From NCBI GenBank assembly GCA_963733265.1, contig CAVTCF010000002.1:496001-560000 (forward strand): a DNA stretch of 64,000 nt. Direction: 5' to 3'. This document shows positions 1 through 8,781 of the stretch, in pieces. Numbering within the stretch: the stretch's first letter is position 1; each line of letters begins with the position of its first letter. Source of the stretch: PALSA-1006 sp963733265 (GTDB taxonomy: Bacteria; Pseudomonadota; Gammaproteobacteria; Burkholderiales; Gallionellaceae). The position numbers and the translations under genes were made by a program. The notes beneath the pieces are model-generated. The model was not told the DNA's origin. It made no database searches and saw only the letters and a program-made list of their open reading frames with translations.

Positions 1-378
1 AACCTGACCAGTAAGGAAGTAATCCCGGTGATGATTCAACCAGGAAGTGGCGAGGACAAAGACCAGTCTGCGCTGAGGATTCAATCAATAGCATCGTTAT
101 TGGAGGCTGATTTCGTGTTCACGATTATGGAAGCGTGGTCGCTTCGATCAGACAAAATTTCGCAGATGGATTCTATTCTCGAAAAGTACGGAAGTATCGG
201 CGCATCACCTTACACGATAGATGTGTGTTCGCTTGCTTTGGAAACAAAACGTGGAGTGTGGGTCGCGCAGCAGAAAATTAAGCCCAAGGGAATTTCCAAG
301 AAGAAACGGACAATAGGGGTATTCGTAACGCATTATTGCTTGATGAAGAAGGCAAGGAAATACGCAACGGTGAAATGA
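1..378 (+). CDS. Partial hypothetical protein, 5' end outside window
   Basis: The reading frame is open from the first base of the window, so the N-terminus lies upstream; the first internal ATG is at 28. About 125 residues are visible, ending in a lysine-rich tail. I see no signal peptide, membrane segment or catalytic motif, and I do not recognise the family. The central part (EAWSL, then a run ending in ALETKRG) loosely recalls short uncharacterised proteins of integrated elements, which is only an impression. It overlaps the integrase fragment that follows by about 40 bases in another frame, consistent with a gene at the edge of an integrated element next to tRNA-Pro. Confidence 0.45.
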   Translation, partial: NLTSKEVIPVMIQPGSGEDKDQSALRIQSIASLLEADFVFTIMEAWSLRSDKISQMDSILEKYGSIGASPYTIDVCSLALETKRGVWVAQQKIKPKGISKKKRTIGVFVTHYCLMKKARKYATVK

Positions 379-854
379 TTCAGTGCTACATGGATTTGCT
401 CTATTTGTTATTCCAACGAGGCACGGATGTACGGTTAATGCGGGCAAGTGAAATCGAGGGCGACCACATAGTCGTGCAGCCAACGAAAACAGAAGACTCA
501 AGCGGACTTAAGGTAATGCTGCCTATAACCCCGGATATCAGGCGAGTCTTGGATAAAATCAAATCCATATCCAAGATGCGCAGTACCTTCGTTATTCACA
601 CCGAGCATGGACAGCCATATACGGCAAGTGGAGTGCGAAGCGCATTCAAACGTGCCGCCATTCGATCAGGCGTGGAAGGTGTGACTCTTAAGGATATTCG
701 CGCCAAAGCTGCATCTGATGCGAAAAAGCAAGGATTTACAGAAGCACAAATACAGGTGGCTCTAGTTCACTCCGATCAAGCCACTACATTGGGCTATATT
801 CGAGATCAGGATGCACCTGTTTCAGTGGTAGCCATATCGCTTCCGAAGAGCTGA
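336..854 (+). pseudogene. Tyrosine recombinase (integrase), C-terminal fragment
   Basis: The translated frame resembles the catalytic half of phage-type tyrosine recombinases. It has an arginine-box region (LLYLLFQRGTDVRLMRASEI), the second arginine in LKDIRAKAASDAK and a C-terminal HSDQATTLGYI carrying the late histidine and the nucleophilic tyrosine. The N-terminal SAM-like and arm-binding domains are absent: the frame hits a stop near base 272 and the upstream ORF is in a different frame. It therefore looks like a 5'-truncated remnant. It points at the 3' end of tRNA-Pro 77 bases away, the usual arrangement for an integrase of an element inserted in a tRNA gene. The usual catalytic histidine before the second arginine is a lysine here, as I recall for some members of this integrase group. 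Confidence 0.65.
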
Positions 855-860
855 AATTCC

Positions 861-887
861 GTTATATCGTACGCCGTACGATATAAC
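861..887. repeat. 13-bp perfect inverted repeat after the integrase fragment
   Basis: Arms of 13 bases (861-873 and 875-887) are perfectly complementary around a single base; the left arm reads GTTATATCGTACG. It begins 7 bases after the integrase stop codon and lies 44 bases from the tRNA-Pro 3' end. No T-run follows on either strand, so an intrinsic terminator is unlikely. A protein-binding site belonging to the integrated element is a possible reading. Confidence 0.7.
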
Positions 888-930
888 CCAAAATAACGAT
901 CTTCAGAAACCACATAACTAATTGATTATA

Positions 931-1007
931 TGGTCGGGGTGGAGAGATTCGAACTCCCGACATCCTGCTCCCAAAGCAGGCGCGCTACCAGGCTACGCTA
1001 CACCCCG
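931..1007 (-). tRNA. tRNA-Pro (anticodon UGG)
   Basis: Reading the minus strand, the acceptor stem CGGGGTG (1007-1001) pairs with CACCCCG (941-935), followed by discriminator A and an encoded CCA (933-931). The anticodon loop is CTTTGGG-like with anticodon TGG, and the T-arm has the usual GGTTCGAATC-type sequence seen in reverse complement as gattcgaac. Length is 77 bases. Its 3' end faces the integrase fragment, so the last 15-20 bases of the tRNA are the likely attachment site of the element to the left. Confidence 0.95.
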
Positions 1008-1042
1008 AAGAGGCGGCACTATACAGATGCCGCGCGGAAAAA

Positions 1043-1624
1043 TCAATTTCGTTCTTGAGTTTTTTTTGTTATTTGGGGCATCGCCAACATCAGGTAGTAC
1101 ACCATTGACCATAAAGTGAGCAAAGCGGCTATGTATATCAGCAGCGTGCCAAGTTTTTCGACGGGAATTGACAGCACTGTTTCGTGATAGAGCAACAGAA
1201 TGATTGCAATCATCTGGAAGGTGGTTTTAATTTTGCCCAACATGGAAACTGCAACACTTTTACCGCTGCCTAATTGAGCCATCCATTCACGCAAAGCCGA
1301 GATTGCAATCTCTCGTCCAATAATGATAAACGCGATAATCTCATTTACAGCACCAAGCTTGACCAGTACGATGAGTGCGGCGGTGACCATCAGTTTATCT
1401 GCCACCGGGTCCAAAAATGCGCCAAATGCCGAAGTTTGGTTCAGGTACCTCGCCAGATAGCCGTCAAGCCAATCGGTGATAGAAGCAGCAACGAAAAGTA
1501 TTGTGCCTATCACGTGTTTATCGTGAACTCTTAGCGTTTCGTCGGATACATAGAACACGGTGATGAATACGGGAATCATCAGTATTCTGAACCATGTCAG
1601 TAAATTAGGAATATTGAAAGGCAT
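1043..1624 (-). CDS. pgsA: CDP-diacylglycerol--glycerol-3-phosphate 3-phosphatidyltransferase
   Basis: This inner-membrane enzyme makes phosphatidylglycerol phosphate from CDP-diacylglycerol and glycerol 3-phosphate, the committed step to phosphatidylglycerol and cardiolipin. The CDP-alcohol phosphatidyltransferase signature is visible at about residues 50-75: DWLDGYLAR, then GAFLDPVADK, giving the DG..AR...G...D...D pattern of metal-binding aspartates. Several hydrophobic membrane helices follow. At 193 residues it has the normal length, and the N-terminus MPFNIPNLLTWFRI is typical. It lies two bases downstream of uvrC on the same strand, a common pairing in proteobacteria, and is followed by tRNA-Pro. 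Confidence 0.95.
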   Translation of the reverse strand: MPFNIPNLLTWFRILMIPVFITVFYVSDETLRVHDKHVIGTILFVAASITDWLDGYLARYLNQTSAFGAFLDPVADKLMVTAALIVLVKLGAVNEIIAFIIIGREIAISALREWMAQLGSGKSVAVSMLGKIKTTFQMIAIILLLYHETVLSIPVEKLGTLLIYIAALLTLWSMVYYLMLAMPQITKKTQERN

Positions 1625-1626
1625 AA

Positions 1627-3435
1627 TTAATGAAATCGCTGATAAATTTTCTCTGCAAGTGACGGGCTGATTCCCTCAACTCGAGCCAGTTCTTCAACAC
1701 TGGCTTGTTGCACGCCTTTCAATCCGCCAAAACGGGCAAGCAGATTGCGGCGCCGTTTCTCTCCAACGCCTGTAATTTCTTCCAGCATTGAAGCCGTGCG
1801 TATCTTACCCCTTTTTGCGCGGTGTCCGGCAATTGCAAAGCGGTGGGCTTCATCCCGTACTTGCTGTATCAAATGCAAAGCCGGGCTGTCTGTTTTCAAT
1901 TGTAGCGGCTTTTCTACCAGAGGTCGAAACAATTGCTCCATTCCGGGCTTACGCTCTACGCCTTTTGCAACACCAACCAGTTGAATATCATTTAAGCCGA
2001 GTTCAGCCATGACTTCACTCGCTATCCCCAATTGACCGACACCACCATCAATCAGGATAAGATCAGGGCGCTTTCCTTCACCTTGTTGCAACTTCTGATA
2101 GCGGCGTAACAAAGCTTGCCTCATCGCGGCAAAATCATCTCCGCCAATAATACCGGTAATGTTATAGCGCCGGTATTCGGAATTACGCATGCTCAACTCG
2201 TCATACACAACGCAGGATGCAACCGTCGCTTCACCCATCGTGTGGCTAATGTCAAAACATTCGACACGCTTGAGCTGCGGCATCGCCAGCACGGCACGCA
2301 GTGCTTCCAGGCGCAGTGTTTGGCTCGCTTTCTGCCCGGCCTGCTGTTGCACCGCCAATTCAGCATTATTGAGAGCCATATCCAACCACTGCTTGCGTTC
2401 GCCTGTCACCACATGACGAATTTGCACTTTATGCCCGGCTTGTTCGGCGAATAAACTTTCCAGTTCTTCGGTGGGAATTTGAGTGCTGGTCAAAATCAGG
2501 GATGGTATTGGTTGGCTCAAATAATGTTGCGCCAAAAATGCTTCCAGCACTTCACTGACCGTATCCCCTACTGCATTTTGCGGGAAAAAGTGCTTATCGC
2601 CCAAATGTCGACCACCGCGAACAACCGCCAAAGTAACGCACAATTCGCCATCCAGTTCCGCAACGGCAACAATATCGGCATCGGTGGCTTTGCCGCTTTC
2701 CATATATTGTTTTTGCTGCACCGTGCTCAAGGCCTGTAGCTGATCACGTAAGGCGGCGGCCTGCTCGTAGCGCATTTCTTCCGCGGCAACTTCCATTTTG
2801 CCGCGCAAACTAACTTCAACTTCGCCGTACTTGCCGTTGAGCAGCAATGCCGCGTTTTGCACATCGGCCGCATATTCTTCCGCTGAGATTAATTTGACAC
2901 ACGGGGCAGTACACCGATGAATCTGATGTAACAGGCAAGGGCGCGCGCGATTATTAAATACGCTATCTTCGCAGGTGCGTAATTTAAATACTTTTTGCAG
3001 CAGATTGATGGTTTCCTTGGCGGCATACGAATTTGGGTACGGGCCGAAGTACTGATGCTGTTTCTGTGTCGCTCCGCGATAGTAGGACAAACGGGGATAT
3101 TGGTGGCCGGTCATTACAATAAACGGATAAGACTTGTCATCGCGAAATAAGATGTTGTAACGCGGCTTTAATGACTTGATGAGATTATTTTCCAGCAGCA
3201 ATGCTTCCGCTTCGGAACGCGTCACCGTAATTTCGATGCGTGCGATATGCGACACCATCAAACGAATGCGCGGTGAAATATTGGTCTTTTGGAAATACGA
3301 GCCGACCCTTTTTTTTAATTGTCCGGCTTTGCCAACGTACAAAACATCACCTGCCGCATCCAGCATACGGTATACACCGGGCAATAGCGGCAAAGATGCT
3401 ACAAAAGCTTTAGGGTCAAAGTCGGGTTGATCCAA
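1627..3435 (-). CDS. uvrC: Excinuclease ABC subunit C
   Basis: UvrC makes the dual incisions of nucleotide excision repair after damage recognition by UvrA and UvrB. The 602-residue protein shows the N-terminal GIY-YIG nuclease (LPGVYRMLDAAGDVLYVGKA, residues about 18-37) for the 3' cut. A UVR motif near residues 205-240 binds UvrB. The central UvrC RNase-H-like domain (FDISHTMGEATVASCVVYD and LIDGGVGQL) makes the 5' cut, and a C-terminal helix-hairpin-helix pair ends the protein. All parts are present and the length is normal. Its start overlaps the end of the uracil-DNA glycosylase gene by 20 bases and its end lies next to pgsA, so a udgB-uvrC-pgsA transcript is likely. Confidence 0.97.
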   Translation of the reverse strand: MDQPDFDPKAFVASLPLLPGVYRMLDAAGDVLYVGKAGQLKKRVGSYFQKTNISPRIRLMVSHIARIEITVTRSEAEALLLENNLIKSLKPRYNILFRDDKSYPFIVMTGHQYPRLSYYRGATQKQHQYFGPYPNSYAAKETINLLQKVFKLRTCEDSVFNNRARPCLLHQIHRCTAPCVKLISAEEYAADVQNAALLLNGKYGEVEVSLRGKMEVAAEEMRYEQAAALRDQLQALSTVQQKQYMESGKATDADIVAVAELDGELCVTLAVVRGGRHLGDKHFFPQNAVGDTVSEVLEAFLAQHYLSQPIPSLILTSTQIPTEELESLFAEQAGHKVQIRHVVTGERKQWLDMALNNAELAVQQQAGQKASQTLRLEALRAVLAMPQLKRVECFDISHTMGEATVASCVVYDELSMRNSEYRRYNITGIIGGDDFAAMRQALLRRYQKLQQGEGKRPDLILIDGGVGQLGIASEVMAELGLNDIQLVGVAKGVERKPGMEQLFRPLVEKPLQLKTDSPALHLIQQVRDEAHRFAIAGHRAKRGKIRTASMLEEITGVGEKRRRNLLARFGGLKGVQQASVEELARVEGISPSLAEKIYQRFH

Positions 3436-4066
3436 GATATTCTTTGATGGATTTGAAAATATCGTGAAACATCGGAGTGGTTAAACGTTTCGTCTGCGTG
3501 TTATAGCGACTGCAATGATAGCTGTCAAAAAAATGCAAGCCACCGGGTAAAACATGCTTGGCGCCATGTGCAAAAGCGTAATCCTTTGCACGCAAGCCAC
3601 TGGCACGCAGCACGGCTTGATGGGCGATCGTACCCAAGGCCAAAACTGCCGCGCCTGCTGGCAAAACAGCCAATTCAGTCGCCAAATAACCATTACACAT
3701 CTTAATTTCGGCGGGCTCAGGTTTATTTTGCGGCGGCAGGCATCTTACCGCATTGGTAATTTTGCAATTTAGCAAAGCCAATTGCGTATTTGCATTGCCA
3801 TCCACTGCCAATGGTTCAGCGCTGCTTGAGAACCCGAATTTGTACAAGGTGGAATAAAGCAAATCCCCGGCATAATCGCCTGTGAATGGCCGACCAGTAC
3901 GGTTTGCGCCATGCATGCCGGGGGCAAGGCCAACGATTAAAAAACTGGCAGTAGCATCTCCAAATGATGGAACAGGCTTGGCAAAATAGGTCGGATGGCC
4001 CACTTTAACTTCATCCAAAAATGTCGACAATCGCGGACATAAGCGGCATTCGCTAGAAAATTTCAT
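3416..4066 (-). CDS. Uracil-DNA glycosylase, family 5 (UDGb)
   Basis: This iron-sulfur glycosylase removes uracil and related deaminated bases from DNA to start base excision repair. N-terminal cysteines (ECRLCPRL, residues 6-13) begin the 4Fe-4S ligands. Motif A reads GLAPGMHGANRTGRPFTGD, the form typical of family 5 where the activating residue of families 1 and 4 is replaced. The second motif is YHCSRYN, which aligns with the HPS..N motif of the family. The length (216 residues) fits. The gene overlaps uvrC, so two DNA repair functions are translationally close. Family 4 is the alternative, but motif A argues against it. Confidence 0.85.
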   Translation of the reverse strand: MKFSSECRLCPRLSTFLDEVKVGHPTYFAKPVPSFGDATASFLIVGLAPGMHGANRTGRPFTGDYAGDLLYSTLYKFGFSSSAEPLAVDGNANTQLALLNCKITNAVRCLPPQNKPEPAEIKMCNGYLATELAVLPAGAAVLALGTIAHQAVLRASGLRAKDYAFAHGAKHVLPGGLHFFDSYHCSRYNTQTKRLTTPMFHDIFKSIKEYLGSTRL

Positions 4067-4157
4067 TTGAAATCATTTAAAAGAAGGTGCAGAATTGTAA
4101 CGCATTCGGGAGAACGCCTTCCCTTGTTGCAGTGAATTATTAGAGGAGCACCAAATT

Positions 4158-4355
4158 ATGGCCGTCAATTCAGTATCCCCTGGCAGTTACAATTCGCCCT
4201 CGGTTCAGCCACAAGCCCAAACTAAACCAACTCAAGAGAAAAGAGCCGAACCCAAACGTGAAGAGGAGCACAAGTCGCAGCCACCTGAACACAATGGGCC
4301 GACAGTCAACACGAGCGGGCAAACCGTGGGGACGATCGTCAATACCAAGGCCTGA
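4158..4355 (+). CDS. Small proline/lysine/glutamate-rich hypothetical protein
   Basis: A 65-residue, highly hydrophilic protein with a Pro, Gln, Lys and Glu rich centre and a short C-terminal segment (GPTVNTSGQTVGTIVNTKA) that looks like the conserved part. It is preceded by a good ribosome binding site (GAGGAG 8 bases before ATG). It has no signal peptide or membrane helix and is probably disordered. I have an impression of similar short proteins in Nitrosomonadales but cannot name a function. It is divergent from udgB, with the promoters of both in the 91 bases between them. Confidence 0.6.
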   Translation: MAVNSVSPGSYNSPSVQPQAQTKPTQEKRAEPKREEEHKSQPPEHNGPTVNTSGQTVGTIVNTKA

Positions 4356-4401
4356 GTTATTTCGTTTAGTTCAATGCCCAGAAAGCACTGACAAGCGAAC
4401 A

Positions 4402-4605
4402 TTATGAATGCTTGTTGTTATGGTTTAAATTTTTTAGTTGCTTCCGAATTTCCGCAATTTCTGCATGTGTTAGCTTTTGCGTGTCCAGCTTTCTCTCCAA
4501 CTCGCGAATCTTGTCTTCTTTTGTCACTAGCACAGTCTTGCCGCGATTTTCTACAAGCGCGTCTTTCATGACCTTGTTAAATCCCAAATAATTATTTTGA
4601 GCCAT
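4402..4605 (-). CDS. Small coiled-coil hypothetical protein
   Basis: The start is set at the ATG at 4605 (MAQNNYLGF) because GAGGAAG lies six bases upstream; the longer TTG start would swallow this ribosome binding site. The product has 67 residues, with a charged heptad-like helix in the second half (DKIRELERKLDTQK through EIAEIRKQLKNL) that could form a coiled coil, and a His/Asn-rich tail. No family recognised. It converges with the small gene at 4158. Confidence 0.5.
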   Translation of the reverse strand: MAQNNYLGFNKVMKDALVENRGKTVLVTKEDKIRELERKLDTQKLTHAEIAEIRKQLKNLNHNNKHS

Positions 4606-4802
4606 TTGCTGCTTCCTCAATTATTGCCGTACTACGCTCCGATTTACATACCAACATAGTTATTCAAATTTTCTGCTCTACCTAAGGAACGTGACAAATC
4701 TCGCAGTTCGTTTTTTTTAAGTGTACTCTAAAAAAAGTAAAAATTGAGCAGATTATCCCCGCGTTACGAATGCCCCTTATTTTATAAAATATTCCCAATA
4801 GA

Positions 4803-4837
4803 AAAAGCCCTTGTTTCTGCTAAAAACAAGGGCTTTT
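4803..4837 (-). terminator. Intrinsic terminator downstream of pnp
   Basis: A perfect 14-bp stem (4803-4816 with 4824-4837) around a 7-base loop, with A-rich left and T-rich right flanks, so it can act in both directions. It lies 74 bases beyond the pnp stop codon. A second, weaker hairpin (CGCTTTATT arms at 4862-4870 and 4878-4886) lies between it and pnp. Confidence 0.85.
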
Positions 4838-4910
4838 CAAATACTTCAATTGCCTCGAAAACGCTTTATTTTAGATGAATAAAGCGCCCGAGGAATTTAT
4901 CGCATACTGC

Positions 4911-7019
4911 TTACTCGGTAGCAGCGGGGGCTTCAGGTTGTGGGAGTAGCGCTTTCATGCTCAAACGCATACGTCCCTTTTCATCTGCTTCAAGCACTTT
5001 CACTTTAACGATTTGGCCTTCTTTCAAATGGTCGGACACATTCGCAATACGCTCATTGGAGATTTGCGAGATGTGCAACAAACCGTCTTTACCCGGAAGG
5101 ATATTGATGATTGCGCCGAAATCCAACAGTTTAACAACCGGACCTTCGTAAGTTTTGCCCACTTCGACTTCAGCCACAATATCTTCGATACGCTTCTTCG
5201 CCAATTCACCCGCTTCCCCGCTAACACAGGAGATGGTGATATTGCCTTCATCATCGATGTCGATAGTCGTGCCTGTTTCTTCGGTCAACGCGCGAATGAC
5301 CGCACCGCCCTTGCCGATCACATCACGAATCTTTTCAGGATTGATTTTCATTTTGATCATGCGGGGTGCGTGCTCTGAAACTTCAGGGCGTACCGAGGGC
5401 AAGGCACCTTTCATAATGCCAAGAATATGCACGCGGCCTTCGCGTGCTTGGCTCAAGGCAACCTTCATGATTTCTTTGGTAATGCCGTTGATCTTGATGT
5501 CCATTTGCAAAGCAGTGATACCATTTTCGGAACCGGCCACTTTAAAGTCCATATCGCCCAGATGATCTTCATCACCCAGGATATCGGTCAACACTGCAAA
5601 GCGGTTGCCGTCTTTGATCAAACCCATCGCGATACCGGCAACGTGGGTTTTAACAGGCACGCCCGCATCCATCAAGGCCAAACTGCCGCCACAGACAGAA
5701 GCCATCGAGCTGGAACCATTTGACTCAGTAATCTCGGAAACAACGCGTATCGCATAACCAAACTCTTCTGCTGTAGGCAGAGAAGCAACCAGCGCGCGTT
5801 TAGCCAAACGACCATGGCCGATCTCGCGACGCTTGGGTGTACCTACGCGGCCGGTTTCTCCTGTCGAGTACGGGGGGAAGTTGTAATGCAACATAAAGCG
5901 GTCAGAATATTCGCCTTGCAACGCATCGATAGTTTGCGAATCGCGCATGCTGCCCAACGTTGCTACAACCAGTGCCTGAGTTTCACCGCGAGTGAATAAT
6001 GCCGAACCGTGAGTGCGTGGCAGTACGCCTGTGCGAATAGTAATAGGACGCACGGTACGAGTATCACGACCGTCAATGCGGGGTTCACCGCTGAGAATTT
6101 GACCGCGCACAATCTTGGCTTCCAACGCGCCGAACAATTCACCCAACAGATTTTTTGAAGCATTGGGGAACTGCGCTTCAAGCACTTCAAACACGCGGCT
6201 GCGTATCGCTTCAACTTGCGTTGTACGCGCTTGTTTTTGGCGAATAGCATAGGCTGCCTGCAGATCACTTTCTGCCAACTCTGCCAACTTGGAAATCAAT
6301 GCTTCATCCTTTGGAGCTGGCTCCCAATCCCATGCATCTTTGCCTACGGCATCAGCCATTTCATTGATGGCATTGATGACGACTTGCATTTGCTCATGGC
6401 CGAACACAACCGCACCCAGCATCACTTCTTCAGACAGTTGCTGCGCTTCTGATTCAACCATCAGCACGGCTTGTGCTGTACCTGCAACAACCAAATCCAA
6501 CTGGGATGTTTTTAGTTCGTCGGCTGTTGGGTTCAACAAATATTGACCATTCAGATAACCCACGCGCGCCGCGCCGATAGGGCCGTCGAAAGGAATACCG
6601 GAAATGGCCAACGCTGCTGAAGCACCGATCACCGAAGGAATGTCGGAATCAATTTGACTGTCGGACGAAATAACAGTCGCCACGATTTGCACTTCGTTAT
6701 AAAAACTTTCAGGGAACAGAGGACGCAACGGACGGTCGATCAAACGTGAAGTCAAAATTTCTTTTTCGCTTGGGCGACCTTCGCGTTTGAAGAACCCGCC
6801 GGGTATCTTGCCTGCGGCATAAGTGCGTTCCTGATAATCAACGGTTAGCGGGAAAAAATCCTGTTCCGGCTTCGCATGCTTTGCGCCGACGACAGTAACC
6901 AGCACAACGGTGTCGTCCAGGCTAACCAAAACAGCGCCAGTTGCTTGACGCGCTATTTCACCTGTTTCCAAAGTCAGTTGATGTTTTCCGTAACTAATCG
7001 TTTTTTTAAAGTGACTCAA
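4911..7019 (-). CDS. pnp: Polyribonucleotide nucleotidyltransferase (PNPase)
   Basis: PNPase degrades RNA 3' to 5' phosphorolytically and is a degradosome component. Two RNase PH domains are present (roughly residues 10-215 and 315-530), followed by a KH domain with GKGG in IGKGGAVIRALTEETG and a C-terminal S1 domain (VGKTYEGPVVKLLDFGAI). The frame can start at ATG 7043, but that codon has no ribosome binding site. TTG 7019 is preceded by GAGAGAGG with a 6-base gap and begins at the conserved N-terminus (SHFKKTISYGKHQLTLETG), so I choose it: 702 residues. It follows rpsO with a terminator in between, as in E. coli, where RNase III processing of that leader controls pnp; I infer but cannot show the same here. 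Confidence 0.95.
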   Translation of the reverse strand: MSHFKKTISYGKHQLTLETGEIARQATGAVLVSLDDTVVLVTVVGAKHAKPEQDFFPLTVDYQERTYAAGKIPGGFFKREGRPSEKEILTSRLIDRPLRPLFPESFYNEVQIVATVISSDSQIDSDIPSVIGASAALAISGIPFDGPIGAARVGYLNGQYLLNPTADELKTSQLDLVVAGTAQAVLMVESEAQQLSEEVMLGAVVFGHEQMQVVINAINEMADAVGKDAWDWEPAPKDEALISKLAELAESDLQAAYAIRQKQARTTQVEAIRSRVFEVLEAQFPNASKNLLGELFGALEAKIVRGQILSGEPRIDGRDTRTVRPITIRTGVLPRTHGSALFTRGETQALVVATLGSMRDSQTIDALQGEYSDRFMLHYNFPPYSTGETGRVGTPKRREIGHGRLAKRALVASLPTAEEFGYAIRVVSEITESNGSSSMASVCGGSLALMDAGVPVKTHVAGIAMGLIKDGNRFAVLTDILGDEDHLGDMDFKVAGSENGITALQMDIKINGITKEIMKVALSQAREGRVHILGIMKGALPSVRPEVSEHAPRMIKMKINPEKIRDVIGKGGAVIRALTEETGTTIDIDDEGNITISCVSGEAGELAKKRIEDIVAEVEVGKTYEGPVVKLLDFGAIINILPGKDGLLHISQISNERIANVSDHLKEGQIVKVKVLEADEKGRMRLSMKALLPQPEAPAATE

Positions 7020-7104
7020 GGTAGACCTCTCTCGTGATGACATGGCGCTAGAACGCCGGATGAAATGAAATTCAACAACAAAATTATGACGACAGCAAAA
7101 ACGA

Positions 7105-7128
7105 AGCGGGCCGCATCTGCGACCCGCT
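7105..7128 (-). terminator. rpsO terminator, in the rpsO-pnp gap
   Basis: On the minus strand an 11-bp stem with one G-U pair (arms 7128-7118 and 7115-7105) is followed by TCGTTTTTG. It starts 11 bases past the rpsO stop and probably terminates part of the rpsO transcripts while the rest read into pnp. Confidence 0.75.
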
Positions 7129-7138
7129 GTGTCAGGTA

Positions 7139-7408
7139 TTACTTGCGCAAATCAAGGCGCTTGATGAGCTCACGATAGCCATCCTCATTCTTGCTCTTCA
7201 GATAATCAAGCAATTTGCGACGACGACTAACCAGACGCAACAACCCACGACGTGAGTGATGGTCTTTATTGTGTTCTTTAAAATGATCTGTCAGGTAATT
7301 GATGCGAGCTGTAATCAGTGCTACTTGAACCTCAGGGGAACCTGTGTCTCCCTTTGCCCGTTGATAATCGGCAACGATTTGCGATTTTTGTGCCGTGGTA
7401 ATTGACAT
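7139..7408 (-). CDS. rpsO: 30S ribosomal protein S15
   Basis: S15 is a primary 16S rRNA binder in assembly of the 30S platform and also bridges to the 50S subunit. The 89-residue length is exactly that of the family. Hallmarks are GDTGSPEVQVALITARI and HNKDHHSRRGLLRLVSRRRKLLDYL, the rRNA-binding region. It is flanked by truB upstream and pnp downstream on the same strand, the standard arrangement. Confidence 0.98.
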   Translation of the reverse strand: MSITTAQKSQIVADYQRAKGDTGSPEVQVALITARINYLTDHFKEHNKDHHSRRGLLRLVSRRRKLLDYLKSKNEDGYRELIKRLDLRK

Positions 7409-7473
7409 TTACTTCCCTTCCAATAAAAAAGTGCGGTATTTTACCCTTTAAAGTGCTACCTGCTCAAGTTAAA

Positions 7474-8412
7474 TTAGCATCCTAAATCAACGGCCTCTGA
7501 TTTCAACCCCGCCGCGCTTTTTGCTATGCTGGCTAATAGTCTGCTGGGGGCTAAACGAGTGCCTTGCAACTCACCTATCCCGACAAAATTACCGGAGGAG
7601 TACAAACGTATCTTTCCATCCGGCAGCCCTAGTTTCTTGCCCAAACGCTGCCCCTGCGCCATTCTGTGCAATTCCGTCGCATCCAGTTCCAACGCCGGAT
7701 AGTCTTGCAGCATTGAATCCAAGGGCAGAATGGCTGCATCCCGCTGTTGTTCGTTCATCTGTTCCAACTGGGGCAAGCTATAGGCAGCTTGCAGCTCAAA
7801 ATGCCAGATCGCGGTACGACGCAAGGCTATCAGATGCCCGCCACAGCCCAAGGCCTGAGCGATGTCTTCTCCCAAGGTGCGCACATAAGTTCCTTTGCTG
7901 CAACGCACGACGAAATCCAGGTCATTTTCCTGTAAACGTTCCAACTTTAGCTCATGAATGAATACATCGCGCAAAGCACGTTCGACAGTCTCTCCTTTAC
8001 GGATATATTCATACAGTGGTTTGCCCTGATGTTTTAAGGCACTGTGCATAGGCGGGAGTTGCTGAATTGCACCGCAAAAACGTTGCAGCACAGCGTGTAC
8101 TTGTTCTGCATTGACGTTGACAGGACGTGTCTCGACCACCTCGCCTTCCGCATCCCCAGTGGTAGTGGTTTGCCCCAAGCGTATTGTTGCACGATAGGTT
8201 TTATCGGCGTCCAACAAGCCCATAGAAAACTTGGTTGCCTCGCCAAAGCAGATTGGCAGTAATCCGCTGGCAAGCGGGTCAAGTGTACCGGTATGTCCCG
8301 CTTTTTCCGCCTGAAATAATCGGCGCACTTTTTGCAACGCGGTGTTGGAGCTTAATTCAAGCGGTTTGTCGAATAGAAGAACGCCATCAAGCGGACGCCA
8401 TGCCCTGACCAT
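7474..8412 (-). CDS. truB: tRNA pseudouridine(55) synthase
   Basis: TruB makes pseudouridine 55 in the T-loop of all elongator tRNAs. The catalytic aspartate is in the motif GHTGTLDPLASGLLPICFG (residues about 39-57). The later KGTYVRTLGEDI is the conserved tRNA-binding strand, and the C-terminal third holds a PUA-like domain. At 312 residues it is full length. It begins three bases after rbfA, within the nusA-infB operon. Confidence 0.97.
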   Translation of the reverse strand: MVRAWRPLDGVLLFDKPLELSSNTALQKVRRLFQAEKAGHTGTLDPLASGLLPICFGEATKFSMGLLDADKTYRATIRLGQTTTTGDAEGEVVETRPVNVNAEQVHAVLQRFCGAIQQLPPMHSALKHQGKPLYEYIRKGETVERALRDVFIHELKLERLQENDLDFVVRCSKGTYVRTLGEDIAQALGCGGHLIALRRTAIWHFELQAAYSLPQLEQMNEQQRDAAILPLDSMLQDYPALELDATELHRMAQGQRLGKKLGLPDGKIRLYSSGNFVGIGELQGTRLAPSRLLASIAKSAAGLKSEAVDLGC

Positions 8413-8415
8413 GGG

Positions 8416-8781
8416 TTACTCTTTTGCAAACTTCGCGTCACTGGCGACCGCTTGGTCGATAAGTTGTGACAAATGGGAACCGCGCTCAATGGATTCGTCA
8501 TAAACAAAATGAAGCTGCGGAATGATGCGCAGCTTGATGGCCTTGGCCAGTTTGCTGCGCAAAAATCCGGCTGCACGATCCAAGCCTTCCTGAAGCTGCT
8601 TGTTGGTACCATCCAGTGTGGTGTAAAACACTTTGGCATGCGCGTAGTCGTTGGTGACCTCCACGCCCGTGATTGTCACCTTGTTGACGCGCGGATCTTT
8701 GACTTCCAGCCGAAGCAAATCAGCCAGGTCGCGCTGGATTTGTTCGGCTATGCGATCAGTTCTGGCGTAATCCTTAGCCAT
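8416..8781 (-). CDS. rbfA: 30S ribosome-binding factor A
   Basis: RbfA is a cold-shock-related 30S maturation factor that acts on the 5' end of 16S rRNA. The 121-residue protein is a single KH-like domain with the conserved N-terminus RIAEQIQRDLADLLRLEVKDPR and the segment DYAHAKVFYT. Its ATG overlaps the last base of the infB stop, so the two are translationally coupled. Confidence 0.96.
   Translation of the reverse strand: MAKDYARTDRIAEQIQRDLADLLRLEVKDPRVNKVTITGVEVTNDYAHAKVFYTTLDGTNKQLQEGLDRAAGFLRSKLAKAIKLRIIPQLHFVYDESIERGSHLSQLIDQAVASDAKFAKE

Noticed and set aside
922..1119. 65-codon ORF across tRNA-Pro
   Set aside because: It covers the tRNA and the end of pgsA; no ribosome binding site.
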